A program made the translations under genes and the position numbers. Positions 31,022 through 39,982 of a stretch of DNA of 49,596 nt are shown here, one piece after another. The notes beneath the pieces were generated by a model. It was not told the origin of the DNA, searched no databases, and saw nothing but the letters and a program-made list of their open reading frames with translations. Each line of letters starts with the position of its first letter. Position 1 is the first letter of the stretch. This DNA comes from Bacteroidaceae bacterium (lineage in GTDB: Bacteria > Bacteroidota > Bacteroidia > Bacteroidales > Bacteroidaceae), in contig JAGCGS010000044.1 in NCBI GenBank assembly GCA_017649485.1, forward strand, positions 1 to 49,596. Reading direction: 5' to 3'.

Positions 31022-32199
31022 TTAAAAATCAGTTGTACAAATGAGCTGAGATTGCGACGCCAAACCTTCCATTCATGACCACCTGGGTATTGTTCCCAAA
31101 CCACACCCTTGTAGCCCTTGTCGGTGAGCTTCTGCTTGAAATCCAGCATACCGTCGATGCGGTTATCCTGCTCGCCACAAGCCAGGTAGATAACATCGAA
31201 CTTATTGTATTTAGATGGGTTGGTGTACATGCCCGGGAAGTGCTGCTCGGCATCAAAAGGTGCGCCACCGATAGCAGTAGCACCAATGAGTCCCGATGAG
31301 AAGATGCCTACATTGGCAAATACATCCACGTTGCGGAAGGCAATGTAGAAGGACTGGCCACCACCCATTGACAAACCTGCTACAGCACGACCGTTGCGGT
31401 TTTTGATAACAGGATAGTTCTTCTCGATGTAAGGCAGGATGTCTGCCACTAATGACGAATAGTTGTCGAAGCCAGAGGCATACTGCTTGACATCAGTCTT
31501 GACAGGTATGCCCAAAGTTTGGGCGGCATATTGGTTAGGATTGCCATTAGGCATCACCACTATCATAGGCTTTGCCTTGCCTTGCGCGATGAGGTTGTCG
31601 AGTATCTGGCATGTGCGTCCCAAGGTTGACCAAGCATCCTCATCGCCACCGCCTCCGTGCAGGAGGTAAAGCACAGGATACTTCACGCTCTTGTTGTTGC
31701 GGTCGTAGCCTGCCGGGGTATAGACGTACATGCGTCGAGTCATGCCGTTCTCGGCAGAGTAGTACCACACATGTTCCACATTACCTGGCTTGCTGCACTC
31801 CGCATAGAGGTCAGCATAGTCGCCAGAAATCAGTAATGAGTTCATGTAGCGGGAACCGTCACGCTGCACCAGTACGTTAGAAGGGTCGAGCATGGTCACA
31901 CCATCCACCACGATGTTGTAGGTGTAAAGCTCGGGAGCCGGATGAGGGGTAGTAGCTGTCCATACACCATTCTCGTCTTGTGTCATAGGCAGCTTAGAGG
32001 CGTCATAGCCTAACCAAGAGGCGGAAACACTGACTTTGCGGGCTTTGGGTGCCACAAAGCGGAAGGTGACGTTGCCGTCTTTCAGTTCTGGGGACTTTGC
32101 TCCGGCACGGAACGCCAGCGAGTTGGCTTCCTGCGCGAAAGCAGAGAAACAAGTTACAAGGGCTAAAGCCAATGTTAAGATTCGGAATGTCTTTTTCAT
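31018..32199 (-). CDS. Secreted CE1-type esterase with N-terminal beta-sandwich, 393 aa
   Basis: A signal peptide (MKKTFRILTLALALVTCFSA, cleavage after FAQ) exports the protein. Residues about 30-130 form an E-set/CBM48-like domain (GNVTFRFVAPKARKVSVSAS). The alpha/beta hydrolase domain follows with PVLYLLHGGGGDEDAW (oxyanion region), the nucleophile elbow AGLSMGGGQSF and a C-terminal His in YPGGHEWKVWR. This is the layout of Bacteroidetes feruloyl or acetyl-xylan esterases of carbohydrate esterase family 1, which strip acyl groups from plant polysaccharides. It lies 12 bp after the EEP gene and overlaps the acyltransferase gene by 4 bp. Confidence 0.88.
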   Translation of the reverse strand: MKKTFRILTLALALVTCFSAFAQEANSLAFRAGAKSPELKDGNVTFRFVAPKARKVSVSASWLGYDASKLPMTQDENGVWTATTPHPAPELYTYNIVVDGVTMLDPSNVLVQRDGSRYMNSLLISGDYADLYAECSKPGNVEHVWYYSAENGMTRRMYVYTPAGYDRNNKSVKYPVLYLLHGGGGDEDAWSTLGRTCQILDNLIAQGKAKPMIVVMPNGNPNQYAAQTLGIPVKTDVKQYASGFDNYSSLVADILPYIEKNYPVIKNRNGRAVAGLSMGGGQSFYIAFRNVDVFANVGIFSSGLIGATAIGGAPFDAEQHFPGMYTNPSKYNKFDVIYLACGEQDNRIDGMLDFKQKLTDKGYKGVVWEQYPGGHEWKVWRRNLSSFVQLIFK

Positions 32200-32211
32200 A
32201 TATTTACAAAT

Positions 32212-33021
32212 TTAAAGTTTCGTCAGGTCGGCCTTGATGAGGCAGTGGTCGCTCAACATAGCGTTGTTGATGACCGAAACATTGCTGATGGCAAAGCCCT
32301 TGGTGATGATATTGTCGATGCAGCTGCGAGGACTGAGACCTGCGGGGTAGGTGAGCAAATCGCCCAAATATCCGTGATTCGCCATGTCGTAGCCAGCATG
32401 GATGAAAGCATCGAACTCATCGGTCTTGCCCGTGTTCCAGTCGCCACACATAATCACATATTTGTCATTCTTAAACGCCTCTATCAGCTCCTCAATCTGA
32501 ATAGCACGATAGGGAGCCCCGTTTTCACCTTGGTTCCAGTCGAGATGGGTAGAAACCACCTTTACAATGTCGCCGTCTATCCGCATGGTGGTCACTAGGT
32601 AGTAGCGTTTCTGTACCATCTTTTTGAACTCAACTATTTCAGTGGATATCACTTCGAACCCGTTACTGAAGATAGCGTTGCAGTTATATTCGTATTGAGG
32701 ACCTATCTGCGCTTCATGGTAGTTCGACAGGATAGCCTCGTAGGCGTTTACTGCTGGCTGATTATCGGTGGCATTCACCATCAGGGGATTGTACTCCACC
32801 AACGCCAGGATGTCGGCATTCAGCTCGTTGAAATAAGCACGGTATGTCTGCCGGTAGAAGTCGAATACATTATGCTTCAGCGTGGTATCGCCTGACTTGC
32901 CCAAGGCAAAATGACCGATGTTCCAACTGGCTACGGTAAATTTAGTGAACTGCTTATTCTGAGCATTTATACAAAGGCAAACAGAAGCTGCAAGCAATAA
33001 AAGAGTAAAAAACCTTTTCAT
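32212..33021 (-). CDS. Exported endonuclease/exonuclease/phosphatase-family protein, 269 aa
   Basis: The start MKRFFTLLLLAASVCLCINA at 33021 gives a signal peptide; a longer frame crosses the divergent promoter region and was rejected. EEP-fold motifs are present in order: VASWNIGHFALG, LALVEYNP with the metal-binding Glu, STHLDWNQG, MCGDWNTGKTDEF and the final SDHCLIKAD. Members cleave phosphodiester or phosphomonoester bonds in nucleic acids, lipids or inositol phosphates; the substrate here is unknown. It is first in a minus-strand operon with the esterase and the acyltransferase. Confidence 0.87.
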   Translation of the reverse strand: MKRFFTLLLLAASVCLCINAQNKQFTKFTVASWNIGHFALGKSGDTTLKHNVFDFYRQTYRAYFNELNADILALVEYNPLMVNATDNQPAVNAYEAILSNYHEAQIGPQYEYNCNAIFSNGFEVISTEIVEFKKMVQKRYYLVTTMRIDGDIVKVVSTHLDWNQGENGAPYRAIQIEELIEAFKNDKYVIMCGDWNTGKTDEFDAFIHAGYDMANHGYLGDLLTYPAGLSPRSCIDNIITKGFAISNVSVINNAMLSDHCLIKADLTKL

Positions 33022-33048
33022 AAAGTACCTCCAATTTGTTTTATAGGG

Positions 33049-33056
33049 CAAAAATA
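33049..33056 (-). promoter_or_regulatory. -7 element of the EEP-esterase-acyltransferase operon
   Basis: The minus strand reads TATTTTTG 28 bp before the start at 33021. Confidence 0.45.
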
Positions 33057-33098
33057 GTAATAAAATGGACACGAAAAGGATAACTTTCCCTTTTTTTC

Positions 33099-33129
33099 TT
33101 TGATAAATAATGAAAAGATTGTATTTTTG
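33099..33129 (+). promoter_or_regulatory. Promoter of the TIM-barrel gene
   Basis: -33 TTTG (33099-33102) and -7 TATTTTTG (33122-33129) are 19 bp apart. Confidence 0.7.
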
Positions 33130-33173
33130 CGACGATTTAGGCGAATTGTTGTAAACTTTAAATAAATAAGCAA

Positions 33174-34235
33174 ATGAACAGAAGAAATTTCTTGGGTATG
33201 GGTGCAGCTGCTTTGGCAGGTATGGCACTTGTTCCTTCACTGACCTCTTGTGGCGGTGAGAATACTAAGGTGGCTAAGCGCGATGGCGACAAGCCAAATT
33301 CTAACTTCGGTGGTGTTCACATGGGTACCATTACCTATAGCTGGCGTGACCAGAAGGGTGGTTTGGACAACCTGATTAACTATTGCAAGCAGGCTAATGT
33401 AAGCAACCTCGAGCTGATGGGCAACGACCTGGAAGCTTGTCTGGATGCCCCTCAGAGCCCTATGATGACTATCATGCAGGCCGTTAATGCTCGCTTGACT
33501 CCAGAGCAGCGTCAGGGCATGAGAGGTTTTGGTGGCTTTATGGACTTCATGAACGATAACGAGAAGAAGCAGATGAACGACTACAACGAGGCATTTGCTA
33601 ACTTCCGTAAGAACATGGATTGGGACAAGGTGGAATCAGTTCGCAAGCGTTTTGCTGCTGAGAACATCGACATCCACATCGTGAAGACCCAGCCAGGTGC
33701 TAACTCTTCTGACGAGGATTGCGACTATGCATTCAAGCTGGCTAAGGCTATGGGTGCTAAGGGTGTAACAGCTGAGTTGTCAATTGACGCAGCTAAGCGT
33801 TGCGCTCCGTTTGCTGAGAAGTACGACATGTTCTATTGCATGCACAACCACATGCAGTATTCTACTCCAGAGTGGGCAGCAGGTCCAGAACCAGTATTGT
33901 CTATTTCTCCAAACATCATGCTGAACTTCGACTTCGGTCACTATTTCGGCTCAACTGGCAAGAATCCTTGTGACTTCATCGAGAAGTACCACGATCGTAT
34001 CTTCTCTATGCATACTAAGGACAAGACCGGTCCTAATGCTGCTAAGGCTAATGAGAACCAGGTATGGGGCCAGGGTGAAACTCCTCTGGATGATGTTCTG
34101 AAGCTGGTACAGGCTAAGTATAATAACCTCTACTGCGACTGCGAGCTCGAGTATGCTGTGGCTCCTTGGAGCAACTCTATCAAGGAGGTTGGCACTTGCA
34201 TGAACTATGCACGCCGCGTATTGGAATTAGGATAA
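33174..34235 (+). CDS. Tat-exported sugar phosphate isomerase/epimerase-like TIM barrel, 353 aa
   Basis: The N-terminus MNRRNFLGMGAAALAGMALV is a twin-arginine signal, followed by a lipobox (SLTSCGG), so the folded protein is exported and probably lipid-anchored. The mature part is a xylose-isomerase-like TIM barrel (AP_endonuc_2 family): NVSNLELMGNDLEAC, later MFYCMHNHMQYSTPEW, ISPNIMLNFDFGHYFGS and SMHTKDKTGPNA, with His, Asp and Glu that probably bind a metal. Such exported family members are common in Bacteroidetes sugar-use regions but mostly uncharacterised. The gene stands alone between a divergent operon and a terminator. Confidence 0.85.
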   Translation: MNRRNFLGMGAAALAGMALVPSLTSCGGENTKVAKRDGDKPNSNFGGVHMGTITYSWRDQKGGLDNLINYCKQANVSNLELMGNDLEACLDAPQSPMMTIMQAVNARLTPEQRQGMRGFGGFMDFMNDNEKKQMNDYNEAFANFRKNMDWDKVESVRKRFAAENIDIHIVKTQPGANSSDEDCDYAFKLAKAMGAKGVTAELSIDAAKRCAPFAEKYDMFYCMHNHMQYSTPEWAAGPEPVLSISPNIMLNFDFGHYFGSTGKNPCDFIEKYHDRIFSMHTKDKTGPNAAKANENQVWGQGETPLDDVLKLVQAKYNNLYCDCELEYAVAPWSNSIKEVGTCMNYARRVLELG

Positions 34236-34259
34236 GTGTTCTAAAAACAAAAATAAGGG

Positions 34260-34300
34260 AAGGCTCTTGCAGTTTGCAGGAGCCTTTCTTTGTTTTTTCA
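34260..34300 (+). terminator. Terminator of the TIM-barrel gene
   Basis: AAGGCTC and TGCA pair with TGCA and GAGCCTT around a 3-base loop, followed by TTTCTTTGTTTTTT. The T tract also supplies the -33 element of the next promoter. Confidence 0.8.
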
Positions 34301-34319
34301 TGCGAACTAACTATATTTG
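34289..34319 (+). promoter_or_regulatory. Promoter of the glycoside hydrolase operon
   Basis: -33 TTTG (34289-34292) and -7 TATATTTG (34312-34319) are 19 bp apart; the GH13 start is 32 bp downstream. Confidence 0.7.
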
Positions 34320-34350
34320 TGGTGTAAAACCATAGATTTGATAAGTTAAT

Positions 34351-36207
34351 ATGAAAAGATGTGTTTGGGTTTGTATAGCTGCATTGTTCGCTTGTGTTTG
34401 CCAAGCGGTAGAGGTGCAACGCATGGAGCCTGCCAACTGGTGGGTAGGTATGGAGAATCCCGAGGTACAGGTGTTGCTTTATGGCAAAGATATCGCTAAT
34501 TGCCAAGTAAGTGTTGACTATCCGGGTGTGACCTTGAAGGAAATAGCCAAGGTGGAGAATCCCAATTACTTGTTTCTGTATCTCAATGTGGCTAAAAATG
34601 CACAGCCTGGCACATTGGACATTGTGTTGAAAGAGGGTAGAAAAGAGCAGAAGCAGCGTTTCGAGCTGAGGGAACGCAACCAGCGTAAGGGTGCACAAGG
34701 CTTTTCTACGAAAGATGTGATTTACCTCATTACCCCTGACCGCTTTGCCAATGGTAATCCACAGAATGACAACTTAGATGATGTGCAAGTAAATCGCCAA
34801 CGCAGTGGATCCAGACACGGCGGTGATATCAAGGGCATCATCGACCATCTGGATTATATCCAAGAGTTGGGCTTTACCACCATCTGGCTGAACCCTATCT
34901 TAGAGAACCGTCAGCCAGGTGGCTCTTATCACGGCTATGCCATCACCGATTATTATAATGTGGATCCACGCTTCGGCACCAATGAAGAGTATGTGGAACT
35001 GATAGATAAGGCTCACGCCAAAGGAATGAAGGTGGTGATGGATATGATATTCAACCATTGTGGCAGTAACCACTGGTGGATGAAGGATATGCCTTCGCAT
35101 GATTGGTTGAACAATCCTGACGAATATGTGCAGACCACCCATTTCAAGTGGACACTGATGGACGTGCATGCGCCCAAGTCGGAGAAAGATATATTGGTGA
35201 ACGGCTGGTTTACACGAGGTATGCCCGACTTGAATCAACGCAACAGGCACTTGGGGAGATACCTGATACAAAACAGCATCTGGTGGATAGAATATGCCCG
35301 GATAGACGGCATTAGGCAAGACACCCATCCGTATGCCGACTATGATTTAATGACCGAATGGTGTGAGGAAGTAGAGAAGCAATATCCCGACTTCAACATT
35401 GTGGGCGAGGCTTGGTACCCCAGGGGAACGGCATCAGCTTGGTGGCAACGCAACAACAGAATCAACGACAATAATACGAAACTGAAGACGGTGATGGATT
35501 TCGACTTGGCGTTCACCTCTGCCAAAGCTTTCATCGATGAGTGCAACAGCAGCGAGGGTTCGGAGGCAGGATTATTCAAACTGTATGAGGTGATTGCACA
35601 GGATTTCCTGTTCCCTGATCCAGACAATATATTAATATTCTTGGATAATCATGACTTGGGCAGATTCTCATTGAAAGAAGACAAAGACCTGAATAAATAC
35701 AAGCAGGCCATCGCTTTCTTGGCTACTACCAGGGGTATTCCTGAAATCTACTACGGTACAGAAATTCTGATGACAGGTACCAAGAAGGAAGGTGACGGTG
35801 TGATACGTACTGATTTCCCAGGAGGTTGGGAGGGCGATGCGCGTAATGCCTTTACGGCATCAGGACGTACAGACAAAGAGAACGAAGCATGGGATTATAT
35901 GAAGAAGTTGCTGAACTGGCGCAAGAGTAGTAAAGCCGTTACTGAAGGCAAACTGATACACTATACTCCTGACCGTAGCGGATGTTATGTGTATGCCCGC
36001 ATCTCTGGCACTAATACGGTGCTGGTTATCATGAACGGAACAGATGAGGACAAGGCGCTTGACATGAAACGCTTCCATGAGGTGATAGGAGGCAATACTG
36101 TCGGGTTGGATGTGGTGACAGGTAAGGTGGTTAACCTACAGAATCCAGTGGAGATCCCACAACGTGGAGTGTATGTTCTTAAATTGGATTCCTGGTTGGC
36201 AGAATGA
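34351..36207 (+). CDS. Exported GH13 alpha-amylase family enzyme (neopullulanase/SusA-like), 618 aa
   Basis: A signal peptide (MKRCVWVCIAALFACVCQA) is followed by an N-terminal beta-sandwich of the cyclomaltodextrinase-N type to about residue 115. The catalytic barrel starts VIYLITPDRFANGNP and holds the GH13 motifs: DMIFNHCG (region I), RIDGIRQDTHPYAD with the nucleophile Asp (II), FNIVGEAWY with the acid Glu (III) and FLDNHDLGR with the third Asp (IV). A C-terminal beta domain ends VPQRGVY-like. Relatives include SusA and neopullulanases acting on alpha-glucans. It heads an operon whose other members suit hemicellulose or pectin, so its substrate may differ from starch. Confidence 0.9.
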   Translation: MKRCVWVCIAALFACVCQAVEVQRMEPANWWVGMENPEVQVLLYGKDIANCQVSVDYPGVTLKEIAKVENPNYLFLYLNVAKNAQPGTLDIVLKEGRKEQKQRFELRERNQRKGAQGFSTKDVIYLITPDRFANGNPQNDNLDDVQVNRQRSGSRHGGDIKGIIDHLDYIQELGFTTIWLNPILENRQPGGSYHGYAITDYYNVDPRFGTNEEYVELIDKAHAKGMKVVMDMIFNHCGSNHWWMKDMPSHDWLNNPDEYVQTTHFKWTLMDVHAPKSEKDILVNGWFTRGMPDLNQRNRHLGRYLIQNSIWWIEYARIDGIRQDTHPYADYDLMTEWCEEVEKQYPDFNIVGEAWYPRGTASAWWQRNNRINDNNTKLKTVMDFDLAFTSAKAFIDECNSSEGSEAGLFKLYEVIAQDFLFPDPDNILIFLDNHDLGRFSLKEDKDLNKYKQAIAFLATTRGIPEIYYGTEILMTGTKKEGDGVIRTDFPGGWEGDARNAFTASGRTDKENEAWDYMKKLLNWRKSSKAVTEGKLIHYTPDRSGCYVYARISGTNTVLVIMNGTDEDKALDMKRFHEVIGGNTVGLDVVTGKVVNLQNPVEIPQRGVYVLKLDSWLAE

Positions 36208-36238
36208 TAAAGATTATTAACAATAAACCAAGATAAGT

Positions 36239-38053
36239 ATGAAAACACTGAAATCAATGATAGTGATTGCTGGTTTGCTGATGAGTAGCCAGCTGTTTGC
36301 TGAGCAAGTCCCTTTGGTAACTAATATTTTTGCTCGTCCTTCTATTTCCCTTTGTGGCAAATGGAACTATATTGTTGACCCACTGGAGAATGGATATTAT
36401 GACTATCGTCATAGACCTTGGGATACCAATGGGTTCTTTGAGAACAAGAAACCTGCTAATCCTTCTGAACTGGTAGAGTATGATTTCGATACTTCACCTT
36501 ATATGACCATACCTACTGACTGGAATACAGCTGACGATCAGTTGTTCTTCTATGAGGGAACTGTGTGGTTTAAGAAAAGCTTTAACTATCAGCTTAAAAC
36601 AGGTAAGCGTGCCATCCTTTATTTCGGAGCGGTGAACTACGATGCTAAGGTGTATGTAAATGGCAAGAAGGTAGGTGAGCATGTGGGAGGATTCACGGCT
36701 TTCAATTTCGATGTGACTGATGTGTTGAAAGATGGTGAGAACTTCGTGATTGTGAAGGTGGATAACAAACGTGCGCAAGATAATGTACCAACATTGAACT
36801 TTGACTGGTGGAACTATGGAGGTATCACACGCGAAGTGCTTGTAGTGGAGGTGCCAGACACTTATATCGAGGATTACTATTTACAGTTAGCCAAAGGAAA
36901 TGCAGGTCAGATAGAAGGCTGGGTAAAGCTCAACGAGCCAAAGGCTGGTGTGGAAGTAACGGTTGACATTCCAGAGCTGAAACTGAAACAGACACTCAAA
37001 ACAGGGGTAGATGGCAAAGCACAATTCTCGGTGAAAGCGAAACTGGAACTGTGGTCGCCAGAGAACCCTAAATTGTATAAGGTGTTTGTGAGCAAGGCTG
37101 ACGAGCAGATGCAAGACGAGATAGGTTTTCGAACCATTGAGACTCGTGGCAGGCAGATACTCTTGAACGGTAAGCCTGTTTTCCTGCGTGGGGTTAGCAT
37201 CCATGAAGAAGCTCCTTTCCGTCAAGGCAGGGCTTGGAGTGAGGCTGATGCGCATACGCTGCTGAGTTGGGCAAAAGAATTGGGGTGTAACTATGTGCGA
37301 TTGGCTCATTATCCGCACAATGAACACATGGTGCGTGAAGCAGAGAAGATGGGAATCATGGTGTGGAGCGAAATACCTGTTTATTGGACCATCTCTTGGG
37401 AGAACGCTGAGACATACAAGAACGCCGAGGCGCAGTTGCGGGATGAGATTGCGAGAGACCGCAACCGTTGCGCCATCATCATCTGGTCGGTGGCTAACGA
37501 GACTCCTCACGGTGAGGCAAGGGATAAGTTCCTGAGCAGTTTGGCGAAGTATTGTCACGACAACGATCCTGTACGTCTGGTAAGTATGGCGATGGAGGTA
37601 ACATCTACTACCTCTGGCAACCTCAACCGTTTGCAAGACAATATGCATCAGTATGTGGATGTAGTAAGTTTCAACGAGTATGTGGGTTGGTATCGTGACA
37701 CCAAAGCTGCCCGCAATATGGTTTGGGAGATTCCTTATGAGAAACCTGCTATCATCAGTGAGTTTGGAGGTGGAGCGTTGCAAGGTTGGCACGGTTCTGT
37801 TGACCAGCGTTTTACCGAAGAATTTCAGGAAGATCTCTATAAGGCAAATGTGGATATGTTCGAACGCATTGAGGGCTTGGCTGGCACATCACCTTGGATA
37901 TTGATGGATTTCCGTTCGCCCAGGCGACAGCTTTATGGAATCCAAGATTTCTTTAACCGCAAGGGTTTGGTATCAGAGAAAGGGATTAAGAAATTGGCAT
38001 TCTATGTGATGAAGGATTGGTATGAAAAGAAGAAGAAAGAGTATGAGAAGTAG
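36239..38053 (+). CDS. Exported GH2 enzyme, beta-glucuronidase-like, 604 aa
   Basis: The signal peptide is MKTLKSMIVIAGLLMSSQLF (cleavage after FAE or nearby). The sugar-binding, immunoglobulin-like and barrel domains of GH2 follow in order: FYEGTVWFKKSF, VYVNGKKVGEHVGGF, then FLRGVSIHEEAPF and NYVRLAHYPHNE. The acid/base Glu is in IIWSVANETPHG, the nucleophile Glu in PAIISEFGGGA. FNRKG near the end matches the NxKG motif that binds the carboxylate of glucuronides in beta-glucuronidases, which favours a uronic-acid substrate over beta-galactose. The gene is 31 bp after GH13 and its end overlaps the GH127 start. Confidence 0.87.
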   Translation: MKTLKSMIVIAGLLMSSQLFAEQVPLVTNIFARPSISLCGKWNYIVDPLENGYYDYRHRPWDTNGFFENKKPANPSELVEYDFDTSPYMTIPTDWNTADDQLFFYEGTVWFKKSFNYQLKTGKRAILYFGAVNYDAKVYVNGKKVGEHVGGFTAFNFDVTDVLKDGENFVIVKVDNKRAQDNVPTLNFDWWNYGGITREVLVVEVPDTYIEDYYLQLAKGNAGQIEGWVKLNEPKAGVEVTVDIPELKLKQTLKTGVDGKAQFSVKAKLELWSPENPKLYKVFVSKADEQMQDEIGFRTIETRGRQILLNGKPVFLRGVSIHEEAPFRQGRAWSEADAHTLLSWAKELGCNYVRLAHYPHNEHMVREAEKMGIMVWSEIPVYWTISWENAETYKNAEAQLRDEIARDRNRCAIIIWSVANETPHGEARDKFLSSLAKYCHDNDPVRLVSMAMEVTSTTSGNLNRLQDNMHQYVDVVSFNEYVGWYRDTKAARNMVWEIPYEKPAIISEFGGGALQGWHGSVDQRFTEEFQEDLYKANVDMFERIEGLAGTSPWILMDFRSPRRQLYGIQDFFNRKGLVSEKGIKKLAFYVMKDWYEKKKKEYEK

Positions 38054-39977
38054 TTGGTTATTTACATTGCTCATCCTGCTGGCCAGTTGTTCGAATAATA
38101 GTCAACGGCCAATGGTCAATGGTCAAAGGTCGATCGTCAATGGCCAATACCCCATCGACCCAGTACCTTTCACTAGCGTGAAGGTGAGCGAGGGCTTTTG
38201 GGGGCAACGCTTGCAGGCCAGTAGGGAAGTGACGGTGCCTTTGGCTTTCAGCAAATGTGAAGAAACAGGCCGTTATCGTAACTTCGAGAATGCGGCTCAT
38301 CCAAGTGATACCATTCATGTGGGTGGTTATTCGTTCGATGATACAGATGTCTATAAAACCATTGAGGGAGCCAGTTATCTCCTGCAAACCTATCCTGATG
38401 TCAAGCTGAAAAGTTATATCGACAGTGTATTGGTGATAGTGGCTGGGGCGCAGGAGCCTGACGGATATCTATATACTGCCCGAACCATGAACCCCAAGCA
38501 TCCTCACGAATGGGCAGGTACCAAGCGATGGGAGAAAGTGGAGGAGTTGAGTCATGAGTTCTATAATTTGGGACACATGTTGGAGGCAGCTGTTGCACAT
38601 TATCAAGCGACAGGCCAGCGAAACTTCCTCGATATCGCCATCCGTTATGCCGATTGTATAATAAGGGAGGTGGGACCTAATCCAGGGCAGGTAATCAGGG
38701 TGCCGGGACATCAGATTGCAGAAATGGGATTGGCTAAGCTTTATTTGGCTACTGGAGAAAAGAAATACTTAGATCAAGCGAAGTTCTTCCTCGACTATAG
38801 AGGCAAAACAGAGCATCGCGACCCTTATAACCAGACTCATTTGCCCGTATTGGAACAGAAAGAGGCTGTGGGGCATGCCGTTCGTGCTACTTACATGTAT
38901 GCAGGTATGGCCGATGTTGCGGCACTCACTGGCGACCAAGGATATATCAATGCCATCGATACCATTTGGGATAATATTGTCTCCAAGAAGATGTATATTA
39001 CGGGTGGTATCGGTTCCACCAACAACGGTGAAGCATTTGGAGCAGACTATGAATTGCCCAATTCTACGGCCTATAATGAAACATGTGCCGCTATCGGTAT
39101 GGTTTATGTGAATCATCGATTGTTTTTACTTCATGGAGATTCAAAATATTACGATGTGCTGGAGCGCACCTTGTATAATGGTTTGATATCGGGAGTATCA
39201 TTAGAGGGCGATGCCTTTTTCTACCCCAATCCGTTAGAGGTGAGTAAGGAACGCAAGTATCAACGTCAGGCTTGGTTTGGCTGTGCTTGCTGTCCGTCAA
39301 ACATCTCACGCTTCATTCCCTCATTGCCTGGCTATGTTTATGCAGTTAAGGACAACGATGTGTACGTGAACCTCTTTATGGGTAACAAATCTACCTTACA
39401 GGTGAACGGCAAGCCTGTGGTACTGAGTCAAGAAACAGCTTATCCCTATAGTGGAGATGTGAAGCTGAAGGTGGAACAAGCTGATCAGTCATTTACTTTG
39501 AAAGTACGTATCCCTGGATGGGCTCGTGATGAAGCGATGCCTTCAGACCTCTATACCTTTACCGATGGATTACAGAGTAATTATAGCGTGAAGGTTAATG
39601 GTGAGGATGTGAAGGGGGATTTGCAGCAGGGCTATTGCTCCATTACCCGCAATTGGAAAGCTGGGGATGTGGTAGAGGTGAGCTTTAATTTGCAACCACG
39701 TTTGGTGAAGGCTAATAACCAAGTGGAAGCAGATAGGGGTTTAGTGGCTATCCAATATGGTCCTCTTGTGTATTGTGCAGAGTCACCCGACAATGCGAAA
39801 GCAATCAAAAGCATTGCCATCTCTCCCAATACTCAATTGAAGGTTGAGTGGCAACCTGAGAAATTACATGGCATCAATCAGATTATAACAGACGATGGTG
39901 TGACTCTGATACCTTATTATGCTTGGGCACATCGGGGAGTGAGTGATATGAGAGTATGGATCCCTTTCAATAAGTGA
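38043..39977 (+). CDS. GH127 beta-L-arabinofuranosidase-like lipoprotein, 644 aa
   Basis: I use ATG 38043 (MRSSWLFTLLILLASCSNN), preceded by a purine-rich AAGAAGAAAGAG; an ATG 21 bases earlier also fits. The lipobox LLASC anchors the protein. Directly behind it a DNA heptamer repeat is translated as QRPMVNGQRSIVNGQ. The GH127 (DUF1680) barrel follows: VKVSEGFWGQRL, EELSHEFYNLGHMLEA, AYNETCAAIG with the conserved Glu, and the zinc-binding FGCACCPSN whose last Cys is the proposed nucleophile. GH127 enzymes remove beta-L-arabinofuranose from plant glycans and glycoproteins. The start overlaps the GH2 gene by 11 bases and GH31 begins 5 bases after the stop. Confidence 0.88.
   Translation: MRSSWLFTLLILLASCSNNSQRPMVNGQRSIVNGQYPIDPVPFTSVKVSEGFWGQRLQASREVTVPLAFSKCEETGRYRNFENAAHPSDTIHVGGYSFDDTDVYKTIEGASYLLQTYPDVKLKSYIDSVLVIVAGAQEPDGYLYTARTMNPKHPHEWAGTKRWEKVEELSHEFYNLGHMLEAAVAHYQATGQRNFLDIAIRYADCIIREVGPNPGQVIRVPGHQIAEMGLAKLYLATGEKKYLDQAKFFLDYRGKTEHRDPYNQTHLPVLEQKEAVGHAVRATYMYAGMADVAALTGDQGYINAIDTIWDNIVSKKMYITGGIGSTNNGEAFGADYELPNSTAYNETCAAIGMVYVNHRLFLLHGDSKYYDVLERTLYNGLISGVSLEGDAFFYPNPLEVSKERKYQRQAWFGCACCPSNISRFIPSLPGYVYAVKDNDVYVNLFMGNKSTLQVNGKPVVLSQETAYPYSGDVKLKVEQADQSFTLKVRIPGWARDEAMPSDLYTFTDGLQSNYSVKVNGEDVKGDLQQGYCSITRNWKAGDVVEVSFNLQPRLVKANNQVEADRGLVAIQYGPLVYCAESPDNAKAIKSIAISPNTQLKVEWQPEKLHGINQIITDDGVTLIPYYAWAHRGVSDMRVWIPFNK
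38101..38149. repeat. Heptamer tandem repeat (GTCAATG) inside the GH127 gene
   Basis: Seven units, GTCAACG, GCCAATG, GTCAATG, GTCAAAG, GTCGATC, GTCAATG, GCCAATA, follow without gaps. Three units make seven codons, which produces the heptapeptide repeat Q-R-P/S-M/I-V-N-G behind the lipobox. Confidence 0.8.
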
Positions 39978-39982
39978 ACGTT

